Numbered from the stretch's first letter, positions 16,778 to 30,046 are shown. The stretch is 48,158 nt of DNA from Psychromonas sp. MB-3u-54 (GCF_002836415.1 NZ_PJBP01000121.1:1-48158); one strand, 5' to 3'. Numbers and translations: made by a program. The notes: generated by a model from the letters alone, not told the origin.

Positions 16778-17812
16778 ATGAAAAAATCTATTCTAGCTTC
16801 AAGCATTCTGACTTTATTGGTAGCATCTGCAGCGAATGCAGGTCAAACATTTGATACTGCAGCCGGTTCTTTATACCTGGGTGGTGATGTTGAGTTTGAT
16901 TACACAACGCAAACCGGTGAAACATGGGCTGATACTGATGGTAACATAACCGCTCCTGCGACTACTGCCAAGTCAGATTTTGCCGGAAGCGGCCGTTTAT
17001 TAATTGATATCCATGGAGAAAAAGTTTTAGACAACGGTGGGTTTGCCTCTTTTGCAGTAGCACCTACATTCGGCCAAAATGGCGGCATTGGTACTGATGA
17101 TGTTAAATTTTCCTTCGGTATGCAAAATGACTGGAGCCTAACGGCTGGGCATTTTGAAGCACAAGATCTTTCACCAGCAGGTCAGGATACTTATATAGCT
17201 GAGTCTGGTACGACTATGTACCGCGCAAACTATGCTCGCGGCCGTAATGATGATGACGGTGGCGCTCAAATGACCTTTAATAAAGCAATGGCAGGAGCTG
17301 GCTTTGAGTTAACGGCTCAGTCAAAGGACAGTGGTAACACTGTGATCCTTCGTCCTGTTGTAACCGCCGATTTAAGTGACAAAGTCTCAATGGCTTTAGG
17401 CCTTGAATTACCCATCGATGGTGATGACGATGGTATTACTGACAATGCCGATTGGATCGGTGCGGGTGGTTCGCTCAGTCTGCAGGCAACGGATGAGTTA
17501 ACCTTAACGGCTCGTGCTGCTTACTTAGCAGATGATAGAATCCAAGCTGATTCAATAGATTCTTATACAGCAGGACTTAACGCACAATACAACAACTTCT
17601 TTATTGCCGCATTATACGGTGAGTCTGATTCTGATTCAAATACACTTGATACCACAGAAACACAGGTTTATGCTTCTTACAAAATCCCAGCAATTATGGA
17701 AATCGATAATTTTGATATCTACTTAGGTGCAGGTTGGTCACAAGCTGAACTTAATAATGAAACTAAAGATGACGTAGTTGGCGGTCGTGTGCGCTTTAAA
17801 TACATTTTCTAA
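16778..17812 (+). CDS. Outer-membrane porin-like beta-barrel protein 2
   Basis: The 344-residue paralogue of the gene at 14747 has an almost identical signal peptide (MKKSILASSILTLLVASAANA), shared landmarks (GQTFDTAAGSL, KNDWSL/QNDWSL, LSPAG, ARGR, VILRPVV, YKIPAIM) and the same C-terminal ending in phenylalanine (RVRFKYIF). It is 26 residues longer, mainly from an acidic early loop (residues about 45-65) and other loop changes, the parts that would face outside. This is the usual pattern for porin diversification after duplication. The leader retains the hairpin before the gene (about 16732-16747) and the AAGGA site 11 bases before ATG, but the CRP-like site is degraded, so regulation may differ. 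Confidence 0.85.
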   Translation: MKKSILASSILTLLVASAANAGQTFDTAAGSLYLGGDVEFDYTTQTGETWADTDGNITAPATTAKSDFAGSGRLLIDIHGEKVLDNGGFASFAVAPTFGQNGGIGTDDVKFSFGMQNDWSLTAGHFEAQDLSPAGQDTYIAESGTTMYRANYARGRNDDDGGAQMTFNKAMAGAGFELTAQSKDSGNTVILRPVVTADLSDKVSMALGLELPIDGDDDGITDNADWIGAGGSLSLQATDELTLTARAAYLADDRIQADSIDSYTAGLNAQYNNFFIAALYGESDSDSNTLDTTETQVYASYKIPAIMEIDNFDIYLGAGWSQAELNNETKDDVVGGRVRFKYIF

Positions 17813-17847
17813 TTTAGCGGCTTAGCCAATAAACACATTAAATAATA

Positions 17848-17875
17848 AAAACCTCACTTTGGTGGGGTTTTTTTA
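17848..17875 (+). terminator. Terminator of porin 2
   Basis: AACCTCAC (17850-17857) pairs with GTGGGGTT (17862-17869) around TTTG, followed by a T run. It is the duplicate of the porin 1 terminator with one loop change. Confidence 0.92.
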
Positions 17876-17949
17876 TGCCTGCTTTTTACTAAATCAACTT
17901 TCACTGCGCAAGACCACCTGAATTGACACACCCAAAAAACAGATATCAA

Positions 17950-19587
17950 TTAATCCAGAGCGGTTAAACCGGCGCTGGATTTGACCACACTATGCTCAGG
18001 TAAAAAACTCTCCGCAGTCGACTCTAGCATCTCCCGCGTCACGTTTTTCGGATAGTCTGCTGCAAGAAAACTGCTTTTGGCCGGATAAGGGTAAATTTCA
18101 TCAAAGCGTAAAATAGCGGTTTGACTGGTACGCCGGTAAATATGTGCGCGGTTAAGCTGGCTTGCAGACTCAAGCCCGGCAGCGTTAATAATCTGCATGG
18201 CTGCCTGCACGGTTTTATGGTGAAATGAGGCAACCCGGGTGGCTTTATTCTCAACCACCAGTCCACTGACTAAATTGGGATCCTGAGTTGCGATACCGGT
18301 CGGGCATTTATTGGTATTACAGATTAAAGACTGCACACAACCTAATGCTATCATCATACCGCGGGCGCTATTACACAGATCAGCCCCGAGTGCGATATTT
18401 TTAACCAGATGAAAACCGGTAAAAATCTTGCCGCTGGCAATGACTTTAATTTCATCTTTCAGGCCAAAGCCAATCAGCGTATCACAAACAAAACTCAAAC
18501 CTTCCCGTAACGGCATACCCACTGAATTAGAAAACTCTAAAGGTGCAGCTCCGGTGCCACCTTCTCCGCCATCAACGGTAATGAAATCAGGCTTTATGCC
18601 AGTTTTTAGCATCGCTTTACAGAGTGCAAAAAACTCACTCTTGTTGCCGACACAGAGCTTAAAACCTATCGGTTTAGCGCCGCAAAGTTGGCGTAACTGT
18701 CGAATAAAGAACATCATCTCTAGGGGTGTTGAAAAAGCGGAATGGATAGCGGGGGAGTTAACCGTTACCCCTGCAATAACGCCTCTTATCTGCGCTATTT
18801 CTATGCTGTTTTTATCACCGGGCAGTATACCGCCATGGCCCGGTTTTGCCCCCTGGGATAATTTAATTTCAATCATTTTCACGCTATTCAATAAGGCTGT
18901 TTTTGCAAAATTTTCCGCGCTAAAGTTGCCCAGTTTATCCCGGCAACCAAAATAGCCCGTGCCAATCTGCCAAATTAAATCCCCGCCGTGGCGCAAATGA
19001 TAAGGGCTAACACTGCCCTCACCGGTATTATGAGCAAACCCGCCTGATTTAGCGCCTTTATTAAGCGCCAGAATGGCATTATTGCTTAATGCCCCAAAAC
19101 TCATGGCGGAGATATTAAAGATACTGGCACTGTAGGGTTGCAGGCAATCGAATCCGCCGATGCTGACACGGCAATCGCAGATTGCCCGGTTAACATGACA
19201 AGCCGCCAGTGAATGCCCGATCCACTCATAACCAACTCGCTGCGTATCAACCTTAGTGCCATAGGGTATAGTATCGCGCTCACCTTTAGCTCTTTGATAA
19301 ATCACTGAACGAAACATACGGTTAATGGGCACACCATCGGTTTCTGATTCAAAAAGATACTGGCGCAGATAGGGGCGAACATACTCGGTTATCCAGCGTA
19401 CATGGCCTAGCACAGGAAAATTTCTCCTAAGTGCATGTTTAGTCTGGCGCATATCCCAAAGACCCAGCAGGGTAACAGGTAGAATGATAATCAAACCCCA
19501 CAACATAGCCGGCCAAAATAGAGACACTAAACAAACCAAACTCACTGACAAACCCGCGACAAAAACGAAATATTTTTTGACCATCAT
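17950..19587 (-). CDS. FMN-binding glutamate-synthase-family protein
   Basis: The 545-residue protein has two N-terminal membrane spans (about residues 5-22 and 26-43), then a domain matching the central, FMN/synthase part of the glutamate synthase large subunit: NISAMSFGALS, GEGSVSPYH, KLSQGAKPGHGG, ITVDGGEGGTGAAP and IASGKIFTG, ending with a cysteine group CVQSLICNTNKCPTG like the one that binds the 3Fe-4S cluster. The glutaminase domain is absent. Stand-alone members of this family (YerD-like) are widespread, but their substrate is not settled. AGGAG lies 4 bases before the first of two adjacent ATGs and 7 before the second (19584), which may be the real start. It is divergent from the SulP gene. 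Confidence 0.88.
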   Translation of the reverse strand: MMVKKYFVFVAGLSVSLVCLVSLFWPAMLWGLIIILPVTLLGLWDMRQTKHALRRNFPVLGHVRWITEYVRPYLRQYLFESETDGVPINRMFRSVIYQRAKGERDTIPYGTKVDTQRVGYEWIGHSLAACHVNRAICDCRVSIGGFDCLQPYSASIFNISAMSFGALSNNAILALNKGAKSGGFAHNTGEGSVSPYHLRHGGDLIWQIGTGYFGCRDKLGNFSAENFAKTALLNSVKMIEIKLSQGAKPGHGGILPGDKNSIEIAQIRGVIAGVTVNSPAIHSAFSTPLEMMFFIRQLRQLCGAKPIGFKLCVGNKSEFFALCKAMLKTGIKPDFITVDGGEGGTGAAPLEFSNSVGMPLREGLSFVCDTLIGFGLKDEIKVIASGKIFTGFHLVKNIALGADLCNSARGMMIALGCVQSLICNTNKCPTGIATQDPNLVSGLVVENKATRVASFHHKTVQAAMQIINAAGLESASQLNRAHIYRRTSQTAILRFDEIYPYPAKSSFLAADYPKNVTREMLESTAESFLPEHSVVKSSAGLTALD

Positions 19588-19653
19588 ATTACTCCTATGC
19601 TGTATATGAGCTTAAGTGTAATACTAAATTGAGCCGTCAATGCAGCGCTTTTA

Positions 19654-21494
19654 ATGTCTCCTTTATTAATAACATTATTTTTATTTTTGACTACTATAAT
19701 ATTGGTCACTTTCTTATTTCTAACGCTCGAAAGACAACAGAGGTCCCCCTTGAAGTTTGCTCGCTTATATTCCTTTATGCCCGGCTTAAAAGGATTGCTG
19801 AATTACCAAAAGCGATGGTTTCGTGATGATCTCCGCGCGGCGTTATCCGTGGTGGCTGTTGCCCTGCCGGTGGCTATTGCCTATGCCCAATTGACCGGCG
19901 TCAATGCAGTCGTAGGCTTGTATTCCTGTATTTTTCCGATGTTGGTTTATGCGCTATTTGGCAGTTCACGGCAATTAATAGTCGGCCCCGATGCGGCAAC
20001 CTGTGCAGTGATTGCGGCGGTTGTGACCCCTTTAGCAGCAGGGGATCCGGTTAAACATTGGCAATTGGTGATGACCATGACCGGAATGACCGGTGTTTGG
20101 TGTTTGCTTGCCAGTCGATTTAAGCTTGGGGTGCTGGCTGACTTCCTGTCCAAACCGATTTTAATGGGGCTGTTAAATGGTGTGGCAATCACTATTATTG
20201 TCAGTCAATTTTCTAATGTTTTTGGCTTTAGCTTTGAACACCGTTATCTGATTGAGCGCCTGGCTGATTTGCCGCATTATATGACTCAATTTCATAGACC
20301 GACGATCTTGGTAAGCTTAGTCGCTTTATCTGTGTTTTTATTGATTAAACGTTTTCGTCCGCATTGGCAGTGATGATAATGACCGCTTTTGCGGTCTGGT
20401 TCTTTAACTTGGGAACCTTTGAGATTAAGACAGTCGGGGTAATTCAATCTGGACTGCCGGTGTTTCAGACACCAACCTTTGATTTTGGTATCACACGTGA
20501 ACTAGTTATGCCGGCACTTAATCTGGCGATGGTAAGCTTTGTCAGTATGATGCTAACGGCACGCAGTTTTGCAGCCAAAAATGGTTATGATATTGATGCC
20601 GATAAAGAGTTTATGGCCTTGGGTCTGGCTAATATAGCTTCCGCATTCTCGCAGGGATTTGCCGTCAGCGGTGCTGATTCGCGCACCGCCGTTAATGACG
20701 CTAATGGTGGGAAAACGCAGTTGGTCTCCATTATAGCGGCTGTGTTAATTACCCTAGTCGCATTATTTTTGACCGCACCATTACAATATATCCCTTCGGC
20801 AGCATTGGGCATTGTACTGGTCATTGCATCCTTATCACTGATTGATCTAAAAGCGCTGTGGCAGCTTCAAAAACGTGATAATTCGGCCTTTTTTCTGGCC
20901 TTAACAACCTTATTAGCCGTGCTCTTTATTGGTGTTATTCCCGGGATTACTCTGGCTGTACTGTTAGGTTTATTCCAATTTTTGCGGGTGGTGATGCGCC
21001 CGACGGAGCAGGTGTTAGGTATTGATAATAAAGGAATAATGCGCAGCATAGACAGTTCCGATAAAGCTCAAGCTATTCATGGTGTATTTATCTATCGCTT
21101 TAATTCACCGCTGACCTACTTTAATGCTCTATACTTCAAACGTCAGCTGCTTGGCAAAGTCGCAGGAGAAGAGGGGATTGAGTGTTTAATTATTGATGCA
21201 GTACCTTGTTTTACACACTTAGATTTAAGTGTGATGGCCATGCTTGCAGATTTGCATATGGTATTAAAACAGACCGGTATTCGTCTGGTGGTAGCTGGAC
21301 GCAAGCGGCAAATGATCAAGTGGTGTGAATTGGCCGGCGTATCAACCACCGATGGCGGGGTACTGATTCGTTCAGATCTTTATTTAGCGTTAAAAATGAA
21401 TCAAGTCTATAAACAGGCCCTCGCAGAAGGATTAGCACCTTTAGTACATAAACAACCCAGCAATGAGGATATTCTAATACACGGTCATTTATAA
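19654..21494 (+). pseudogene. SulP-family anion transporter with STAS domain, split by a frameshift
   Basis: Two frames together make one SulP protein. Codons from 19654 to the TGA ending at 20373 give the first 239 residues: MPGLKGLLNYQKRWFRDDLRAA, then SulP membrane segments with GLYSCIFPMLVYALFGSSRQ and GPDAATCAVIAAV. The other frame continues from about 20364 to 21494 with the remaining spans (GADSRTAVNDANGGKTQ, LGIVLVIASLSLIDL) and a C-terminal STAS domain (IDAVPCFTHLDLSVMAMLADL). The junction near TGGCAGTG (about 20365) fits loss of one base. SulP proteins move sulfate, bicarbonate or other anions, often with Na+. Either the gene is inactivated or there is a sequence error; all other features look intact. 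The fragment at 16120 is a relative. Confidence 0.85.
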
Positions 21495-21799
21495 AGAGTA
21501 TTAAGACCTTTTTTAGCAGCAGTTACCCCCTAATTTAAAAGCTTTTAAAATGCGTACACCCCCCGTAAAAGAATGCTAACAGATACCGTTAATCACGCTT
21601 AAAAATAAAAAAGTAAGCACTAACTTATCAAATAAACCTCATAAAACAAGCTATCTTGAATAATATAATTTTCTCTTTTCGCTGATTAAAACAGATAAAT
21701 TTTAGCGGGCAACGGATAAAGCGCTTGAAAAAACAGCCCTTGAGAAACAGATAAAACAAAAATTTTTTAAGCAAGCGGCATTTAATACAAAAAACTAAT

Positions 21800-21922
21800 C
21801 AAGGTGCATTTAATGATCATAAACACAAGGATCTTTTTTACTTATTTATGCACGGATCTTGTGGCGGAAAACAGATCTTAGCGGTAGAATTATGCGCCCG
21901 AATTTAATAACTGGAGTTAGTG
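21800..21922 (+). promoter_or_regulatory. dnaA control region with DnaA-box-like site and four GATC sites
   Basis: TTATGCACG (21846-21854) differs by one base from the DnaA box TTATNCACA. GATC occurs at 21815, 21830, 21855 and 21874, which would allow Dam/SeqA control as at E. coli dnaA. A possible -10 TAGAAT lies at 21885-21890. Autoregulation by DnaA is inferred from this arrangement. The upstream part, 21495-21800, shows no gene. Confidence 0.5.
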
Positions 21923-23299
21923 ATGTCCCTGGCAATTTGGCAAGAGTGCCTAGCACAATTAAAAGATGAACTGTCAGCCGGAGACTTTAGTACTTGGTTA
22001 CGTCCTCTTCAAGCAGATTTTAATCATTCAACCCTGTCGCTTTATTCTCCTAATAAATATACCAGCGAATGGGTGCGTAACAAATACATGGCGACCATTG
22101 AAGATAAGGTTCAACAACTTGTTAATCAGGAAAATCCTAATCACTCGGTTAAGATTCGTTTAATGGTGGGTAATGTTAGCTCTGTTGAAAAAAAACCAGC
22201 AAAGCAAATACCAGCTCAGGCACCGATTACCAATCAACCTTGGGAAGGGGAGAGCAAAGCCAATAGAGTGCCTCACAAAAGTAATTTAATAAAAAAATAC
22301 ACTTTTGATAACTTTGTTGAAGGTAAATCAAACAACTTCGCTATCGCAACAACTCAGCAAATAGCTGAAAATCCAGGTGATGTATACAATCCTCTGTTTT
22401 TATATGCGCATCCAGGTTTGGGCAAAACACATTTATTACACGCTGTTGGCAATGCTATCGTCGCAGAAAATCCTGACAGTAAAGTGGTTTATATCCGCTC
22501 AGAACGTTTTGTGCAGGATATGATCAACTCTATCCGTAACAATACTATCGAACAGTTTAAAGAATATTATGCATCACTTGATGCGCTGCTTATTGATGAT
22601 ATTCATTTCTTTGCCGGTAAAGATCGCTCTCAAGAAGTGCTTTTCCAAACCTTTAATTCTATGTTGGATGCGCACCAACAGGTTATTTTAACCAGTGACC
22701 GTTTTCCCAAGGAAATTGAAGGTATTGACGAGCGTTTGCGGACCCGTTTTGGTTGGGGATTATCGATTCCCATTGATCCGCCTGAACTGGAAACACGCGT
22801 TGCAATTTTAATCACTAAAGCGGAAGAACGCGGTCTAAAACTGCCCGATGATGTGGCTTTCTTTATTGCGAAGCGCTTAACTATCACCGACGTACGTGTT
22901 TTAGAAGGGGCGATTGCTAATATTTCTGCAAAAGCACAATTCACCGGTCAGGGTATAACGATATCTCTGGTACAAGATGCCCTGCGCGATATGCTTGCGG
23001 TGCATACTAAACAAACGACTATTGATAATATTCAAAAAATAGTCGCTCAGCATTATCGTATTAAAATATCTGATATGTCTTCAAAGCGCCGTACCCGCAC
23101 CGTAGCCCGCCCTCGTCAAATTGCCATGGCATTGGCTAAAGAGTTAACTCAACATAGCCTGCCGGAGATTGGAGAGGCATTTGGCGGACGAGATCACACT
23201 ACGGTTTTACATGCTTGTCGAAAAGTCCAAGAGTTGCGTCGAGAAAATAATGATATCCAAGAGGATTATAAAATTCTGATCCGGACACTTTCGATGTAG
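21923..23299 (+). CDS. dnaA: Chromosomal replication initiator DnaA
   Basis: DnaA binds DnaA boxes in oriC, oligomerises with ATP and opens the origin. The 458-residue protein has the N-terminal DnaB-interaction domain ([15 protein letters not shown]), a linker rich in Ala/Pro/Gln, the AAA+ domain with Walker [11 protein letters not shown] and the DVRVLEGAI sensor-2 motif, and the DNA-binding signature [12 protein letters not shown] near the C-terminus. The Walker A region reads [11 protein letters not shown], so the first glycine of GxxxxGKT is alanine, unlike E. coli GGTGLGKT. ATG 21923 follows GGAG by 6 bases and is preferred over GTG 21920. It heads the dnaA-dnaN-recF-gyrB cluster. Confidence 0.98.
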   Translation: MSLAIWQECLAQLKDELSAGDFSTWLRPLQADFNHSTLSLYSPNKYTSEWVRNKYMATIEDKVQQLVNQENPNHSVKIRLMVGNVSSVEKKPAKQIPAQAPITNQPWEGESKANRVPHKSNLIKKYTFDNFVEGKSNNFAIATTQQIAENPGDVYNPLFLYAHPGLGKTHLLHAVGNAIVAENPDSKVVYIRSERFVQDMINSIRNNTIEQFKEYYASLDALLIDDIHFFAGKDRSQEVLFQTFNSMLDAHQQVILTSDRFPKEIEGIDERLRTRFGWGLSIPIDPPELETRVAILITKAEERGLKLPDDVAFFIAKRLTITDVRVLEGAIANISAKAQFTGQGITISLVQDALRDMLAVHTKQTTIDNIQKIVAQHYRIKISDMSSKRRTRTVARPRQIAMALAKELTQHSLPEIGEAFGGRDHTTVLHACRKVQELRRENNDIQEDYKILIRTLSM

Positions 23300-23479
23300 A
23301 CCAAGCAGATCTGAGCCAGCCAGTCAAAACTGTTGATAATTTATTTGGATTAAAAACAGAGCGAGCAGCTTATTAAGTAATTTAAAGAATAAATGACTTA
23401 ATAACTAGCTCCTGTCAATTTCCTCCGCGTCTCACATTGACCACTTATTTAATGTAATTGCTATAAGGTAAGTTTGATT

Positions 23480-24583
23480 ATGCATTTTTCAATTTCTAGA
23501 GAAGCATTTCTCCGTCCTCTGCAACTCGTTGTTAGCTCCGTCGCCGGCGGGCGTCCCGCGTTACCTATAATGGCCAATATTTTAATTGAAGTTAAAGATA
23601 ACGTATTAAGCCTCACGGGAACAGATCTGGAAGTTGAACTGATTACCGTTATCGCACTGGAAAATGCCAGTGAGGATGGGGTTATTACGGTTCCTGCTCG
23701 AAAATTACTGGATATTTGCCGGGGGTTATCTGATCCCTGTGAAATCAAGTTTCAGGTAAAAGAAGAGAAAGTAACCATACGCTCAGGCCGTAGTCGTTAC
23801 TTACTATCTTCATTGCCTGCCGTCGATTTTCCGAATATAGAATCCTGGCAAAGCCTGGTTGAATTAACGGTTCCTCAAGCTGAGTTTAAAAAACTGATCG
23901 AATTTACCCAGTTTGCGATGGCCAGCCAGGATGTGCGTTATTATCTTAACGGCATGTATTTTGAAGCTTCTGAACAGACATTACGCAGCGTAGCAACCGA
24001 CGGGCATCGACTCGCATCCTGCTCAATAAAGCTTAATCAGGCCATTGAGCAACAATCTGTGATTGTGCCCAGAAAAGGGGTGATAGAGTTAGTTAAACTG
24101 CTCGATAATGATCAGGCAAATGTCACTATTCAAATCGGACAAAATAATTTGCGCGCCGTGATAGATGGTTTTATTTTCACTACTAAATTGGTCGATGGCC
24201 GCTTTCCGGATTATCGCCGCGTTATCCCTAAAAATGGTGATAAAGAGTTAATCTCTAATAGAGAATCATTAAAGCAGGCATTTTCGCGGGCTGCCATATT
24301 ATCCAATGAAAAATTCAGAGGCGTGCGTTTAATTCTTTCTGAAAATCTCCTGCAAATTACCGCAAACAATCCGGAAAGAGAGGAGGCAGAAGAGTATATT
24401 GATGTTGATTATCACTCCGCCAATCTGGAAATAGGCTTTAATGTAAGTTACGTTTTGGATGTTCTAAACACCCTAAAAAGTGAACAGGTTAAAATAACAT
24501 TTAGTAATTCAGATCACAGTGCTTTAATAGAATCTATTGACAGTGATGACTCACTTTATGTGCTTATGCCAATGCGTTTATAA
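23480..24583 (+). CDS. dnaN: DNA polymerase III beta subunit (sliding clamp)
   Basis: The product forms the ring-shaped dimer that tethers DNA polymerase III and other clamp-binding proteins to DNA. Taking ATG 23480, preceded by AAGGTAAG, gives 367 codons with the stop, 366 residues, the E. coli length; an in-frame TTG at 23474 is not needed. Conserved landmarks include RPLQLVVSSVAGGRPALPIMANILIE near the start, RYYLNGMYFE, ATDGHRLA in the middle, and the C-terminal YVLMPMRL that lines the partner-binding pocket. It lies 180 bases after dnaA and 36 before recF, so it probably shares transcripts with both. Confidence 0.98.
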   Translation: MHFSISREAFLRPLQLVVSSVAGGRPALPIMANILIEVKDNVLSLTGTDLEVELITVIALENASEDGVITVPARKLLDICRGLSDPCEIKFQVKEEKVTIRSGRSRYLLSSLPAVDFPNIESWQSLVELTVPQAEFKKLIEFTQFAMASQDVRYYLNGMYFEASEQTLRSVATDGHRLASCSIKLNQAIEQQSVIVPRKGVIELVKLLDNDQANVTIQIGQNNLRAVIDGFIFTTKLVDGRFPDYRRVIPKNGDKELISNRESLKQAFSRAAILSNEKFRGVRLILSENLLQITANNPEREEAEEYIDVDYHSANLEIGFNVSYVLDVLNTLKSEQVKITFSNSDHSALIESIDSDDSLYVLMPMRL

Positions 24584-24619
24584 CTTCAAAAAAGATGATC
24601 TCCGTTAAGGTGTGGTTAT

Positions 24620-28140
<3,521 letters not shown>

Positions 28141-28166
28141 CAAGAAGCACAGTAAAACACCCTAAA

Positions 28167-28202
28167 ATGCCCGTCAGTTTGCCACTGACGGGCATTTTTT
28201 TT
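28167..28202 (+). terminator. Terminator of the dnaA-dnaN-recF-gyrB cluster
   Basis: A perfect 12-bp stem, ATGCCCGTCAGT (28167-28178) with ACTGACGGGCAT (28184-28195), closes a 5-base loop and is followed by eight T. It is among the strongest terminators in the window. Confidence 0.96.
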
Positions 28203-28237
28203 GCCCTGCAAAACATCTGAGTAATACCAAACGTGCT

Positions 28238-28426
28238 CAGTTGCTGCAAAGGAAAATTTTACGCTCACCAAGCCGCCGGGATAATTTTAAATAATAAATC
28301 GATTATTGCATTTAGTCTGATGTTATCGGTGGGGTGCATTTTATGCACCCTAGGCAGTAGTAAGCGGTGCAGCGAATAAGCGACAGCTTAGTATCTGAGC
28401 AGACACCCTACGAGCTATACGTTTGT
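28238..28426. repeat. Structured 189-bp element, copy 1
   Basis: This block is almost identical to 28481-28669 (offset 243). It includes CGCTCACCAAGCCGCCGGGA, a hairpin GGGTGCAT (28332-28339) with ATGCACCC (28343-28350), and a second inverted repeat GCTTAG-TAT-CTGAGC. It has no open frame of note. Its conserved hairpin suggests a structured RNA or a mobile hairpin repeat. The strand is not known. Confidence 0.8.
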
Positions 28427-28480
28427 TGTCATAGTTGGTGCTAGTTGGCGTTCAAATAAAACGGCTATTAAATTTATGAT

Positions 28481-28669
28481 CAGTTACAGCAAAGGGAAAA
28501 TTTACGCTCACCAAGCCGCCGGGATAATTTTAAATAATAAATCGATTATTGCATTTAGTCTGATGTTATCGGTGCGGTGCATTCTCTGCACCGCAGGCAG
28601 CAGTAATCGGTGCAGCGAATAAGCGACAGCTTAGTATCTGAGCAGACACCCTACGAGCGATGCGTTTGC
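28481..28669. repeat. Structured 189-bp element, copy 2
   Basis: This is the second copy of the element at 28238. Its hairpin is GCGGTGCA (28574-28581) with TGCACCGC (28587-28594). Relative to copy 1, a G-C pair has become C-G and a G-T pair has become G-C, so pairing is kept while sequence changed. From 28670 to 28849 I see nothing else. Confidence 0.8.
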
Positions 28670-28849
28670 TATAATATAACACCCGAAAAATAATTAAGGG
28701 CACAAATAACAACACAATAAAAACATTAAAGCATTGATTTAAAAGAATATTTTAACTTTGATGTTTATCTCGAATTTTTTAGTGTTAGTAACGGGCTAGC
28801 AGGACGAAATTCATTTTAAAGCAAGGATAAAAAACAGCTGTTTCGATAT

Positions 28850-28865
28850 TGTTTCACGTGAAAAA
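28850..28865. other. parS-like site (one mismatch)
   Basis: TGTTTCACGTGAAAAA matches the parS consensus TGTTTCACGTGAAACA except at position 15. It lies intergenic, just after the azlD stop. Confidence 0.75.
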
Positions 28866-28892
28866 AAAACGGCTAACAAGTACAAACAGCAG

Positions 28893-29228
28893 CTAACCAG
28901 CTAGAACTAGGGACTGGGAGAGATACATATACAGACCGGTACCCGCCATAATACTAAGCAGCGCATTAGCGCGCCACAGATGCAAAGCAACGACTAAAAG
29001 AAGTGCCAGAAGCTCTGCCGGGCCGTCGTCAAAAGTGCTGAAGCGCAAATCTTTAAAACAATAAATCAGCAGCAGCACCATCATGACCGGCGGCAGATAA
29101 CGCCCTAAATAAATCAGCATAGGATGGTCGCTTATCTTATAGAGCAGAATAAACGGCAGAACCCGAGTGATAAAAGTAGCGACCGCCATTACAAGAATAA
29201 ACAGCAGTAAGTAGTTAATATCCTGCAT
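28893..29228 (-). CDS. azlD: AzlD-type small subunit of branched-chain amino-acid exporter
   Basis: The 111-residue membrane protein has about four spans and the AzlD-family opening DINYLLLFILVMAVATFITRVLPFILL. AzlD proteins (YgaH in E. coli) work with a larger AzlC partner to export branched-chain amino acids, valine in the E. coli pair. Its ATG overlaps the last base of the azlC stop codon, so the two subunits are made together. The neighbouring valine-pyruvate aminotransferase gene supports a role in valine balance, though that is inference. Confidence 0.88.
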   Translation of the reverse strand: MQDINYLLLFILVMAVATFITRVLPFILLYKISDHPMLIYLGRYLPPVMMVLLLIYCFKDLRFSTFDDGPAELLALLLVVALHLWRANALLSIMAGTGLYMYLSQSLVLAG

Positions 29229-29935
29229 TATAAGGATCCTCTGTGGATGACTTCAGGAGATTTTTTTGTGCGCTGAAGCAACAGTAAGACGATAATAGAT
29301 AACAGAATAGACATTAGCAGCATATTTTCCCGGCTGAATAACCAAATCGACACAAAAGCCACGGCGAAAGCCATCACAAAAGGCCAAGATTCGCGCACCG
29401 ATTTATACTGCTCTATTGCCAGCACCGTAAACAACGCAGGAAGGGTAAAATCAAGCCCGCTGGTATTGAAGCTTATATTGGCGCCGACAATGGCACCTAA
29501 AGTAGAGCCAATCACCCAATAGCTATGATTTAAAACCGTGATCAGCAGATAGAAATTGGTCTGATCTTTATCATCAGTAGGCCGGGTGCCGGTCAGCAAT
29601 GAATAGGTTTCATCGGTCAATCCGAAGATCAGATAAAACTTGCGCAAGCCGCGGGTCTTAAACTTATTGATCAGGGAGATACCATAAAACAGATGGCGTG
29701 AATTCAACAGCAAAGTGGTGATTGCAACTTCCGTAAAACCGGCGTGATTGGCGAGCAACCCGACAGCCATAAACTGCGCAGCCCCCGCGTAAATTACCAA
29801 TGCCATCAAGGTTGCATAAATCCAGTGAAAACCCAGTTCATTAAACAGAACGCCAAATGCAATGCCCATCGGAATATAGCCAAAAAACACGGGGGCGGTT
29901 GCTTTAAATGCGCTTAGCAAAAGTGATTTATTCAT
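29228..29935 (-). CDS. azlC: AzlC-type large subunit of branched-chain amino-acid exporter
   Basis: The 235-residue membrane protein shows the AzlC/YgaZ features: APVFFGYIPMGIAFGVLFNELGF at the N-terminus, YAGAAQFMAVGLL, and LLLNSRHLFYGIS (about residues 79-91), then GLTDETYSLLT. With AzlD it forms an inner-membrane exporter of branched-chain amino acids. It begins 134 bases downstream of the avtA stop on the same strand; the gap carries a perfect parS. No strong ribosome-binding site precedes the ATG. Co-transcription with avtA is possible but not proven. Confidence 0.9.
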   Translation of the reverse strand: MNKSLLLSAFKATAPVFFGYIPMGIAFGVLFNELGFHWIYATLMALVIYAGAAQFMAVGLLANHAGFTEVAITTLLLNSRHLFYGISLINKFKTRGLRKFYLIFGLTDETYSLLTGTRPTDDKDQTNFYLLITVLNHSYWVIGSTLGAIVGANISFNTSGLDFTLPALFTVLAIEQYKSVRESWPFVMAFAVAFVSIWLFSRENMLLMSILLSIIVLLLLQRTKKSPEVIHRGSL

Positions 29936-30046
29936 TAAAACTGACTCTATTAGACTTTATAGGCTGCAAGCCGATAGCGGAAAACTGTTTACCGTCATGC
30001 AGCCAATTTAATGTTAACGCTATAACCAGCTAATAAATTAACTGGC

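Larger units (their letters stand above)
14490..17885 (+). repeat. Duplicated porin module (leader, gene, terminator)
   Basis: Two copies of a cassette, about 14490-15775 and 16535-17885, match in the leader (CAAGTTGCAGCTA versus TAAGTTGCAGCTA, GTAAAACTG-AAAACAG, TTATTAGATATCTT, a hairpin just before the gene), in both ends of the porin gene, and in the 3' flank (TAATTTAGCGGCTTAGCC and the terminator). The middles of the genes have diverged. Between the copies lies a dead SulP fragment. Confidence 0.85.

Noticed and set aside
20355-20380. Programmed frameshift in the SulP gene
   Set aside because: There is no slippery heptamer or downstream stimulatory structure at the junction, and SulP genes are not known to use one.
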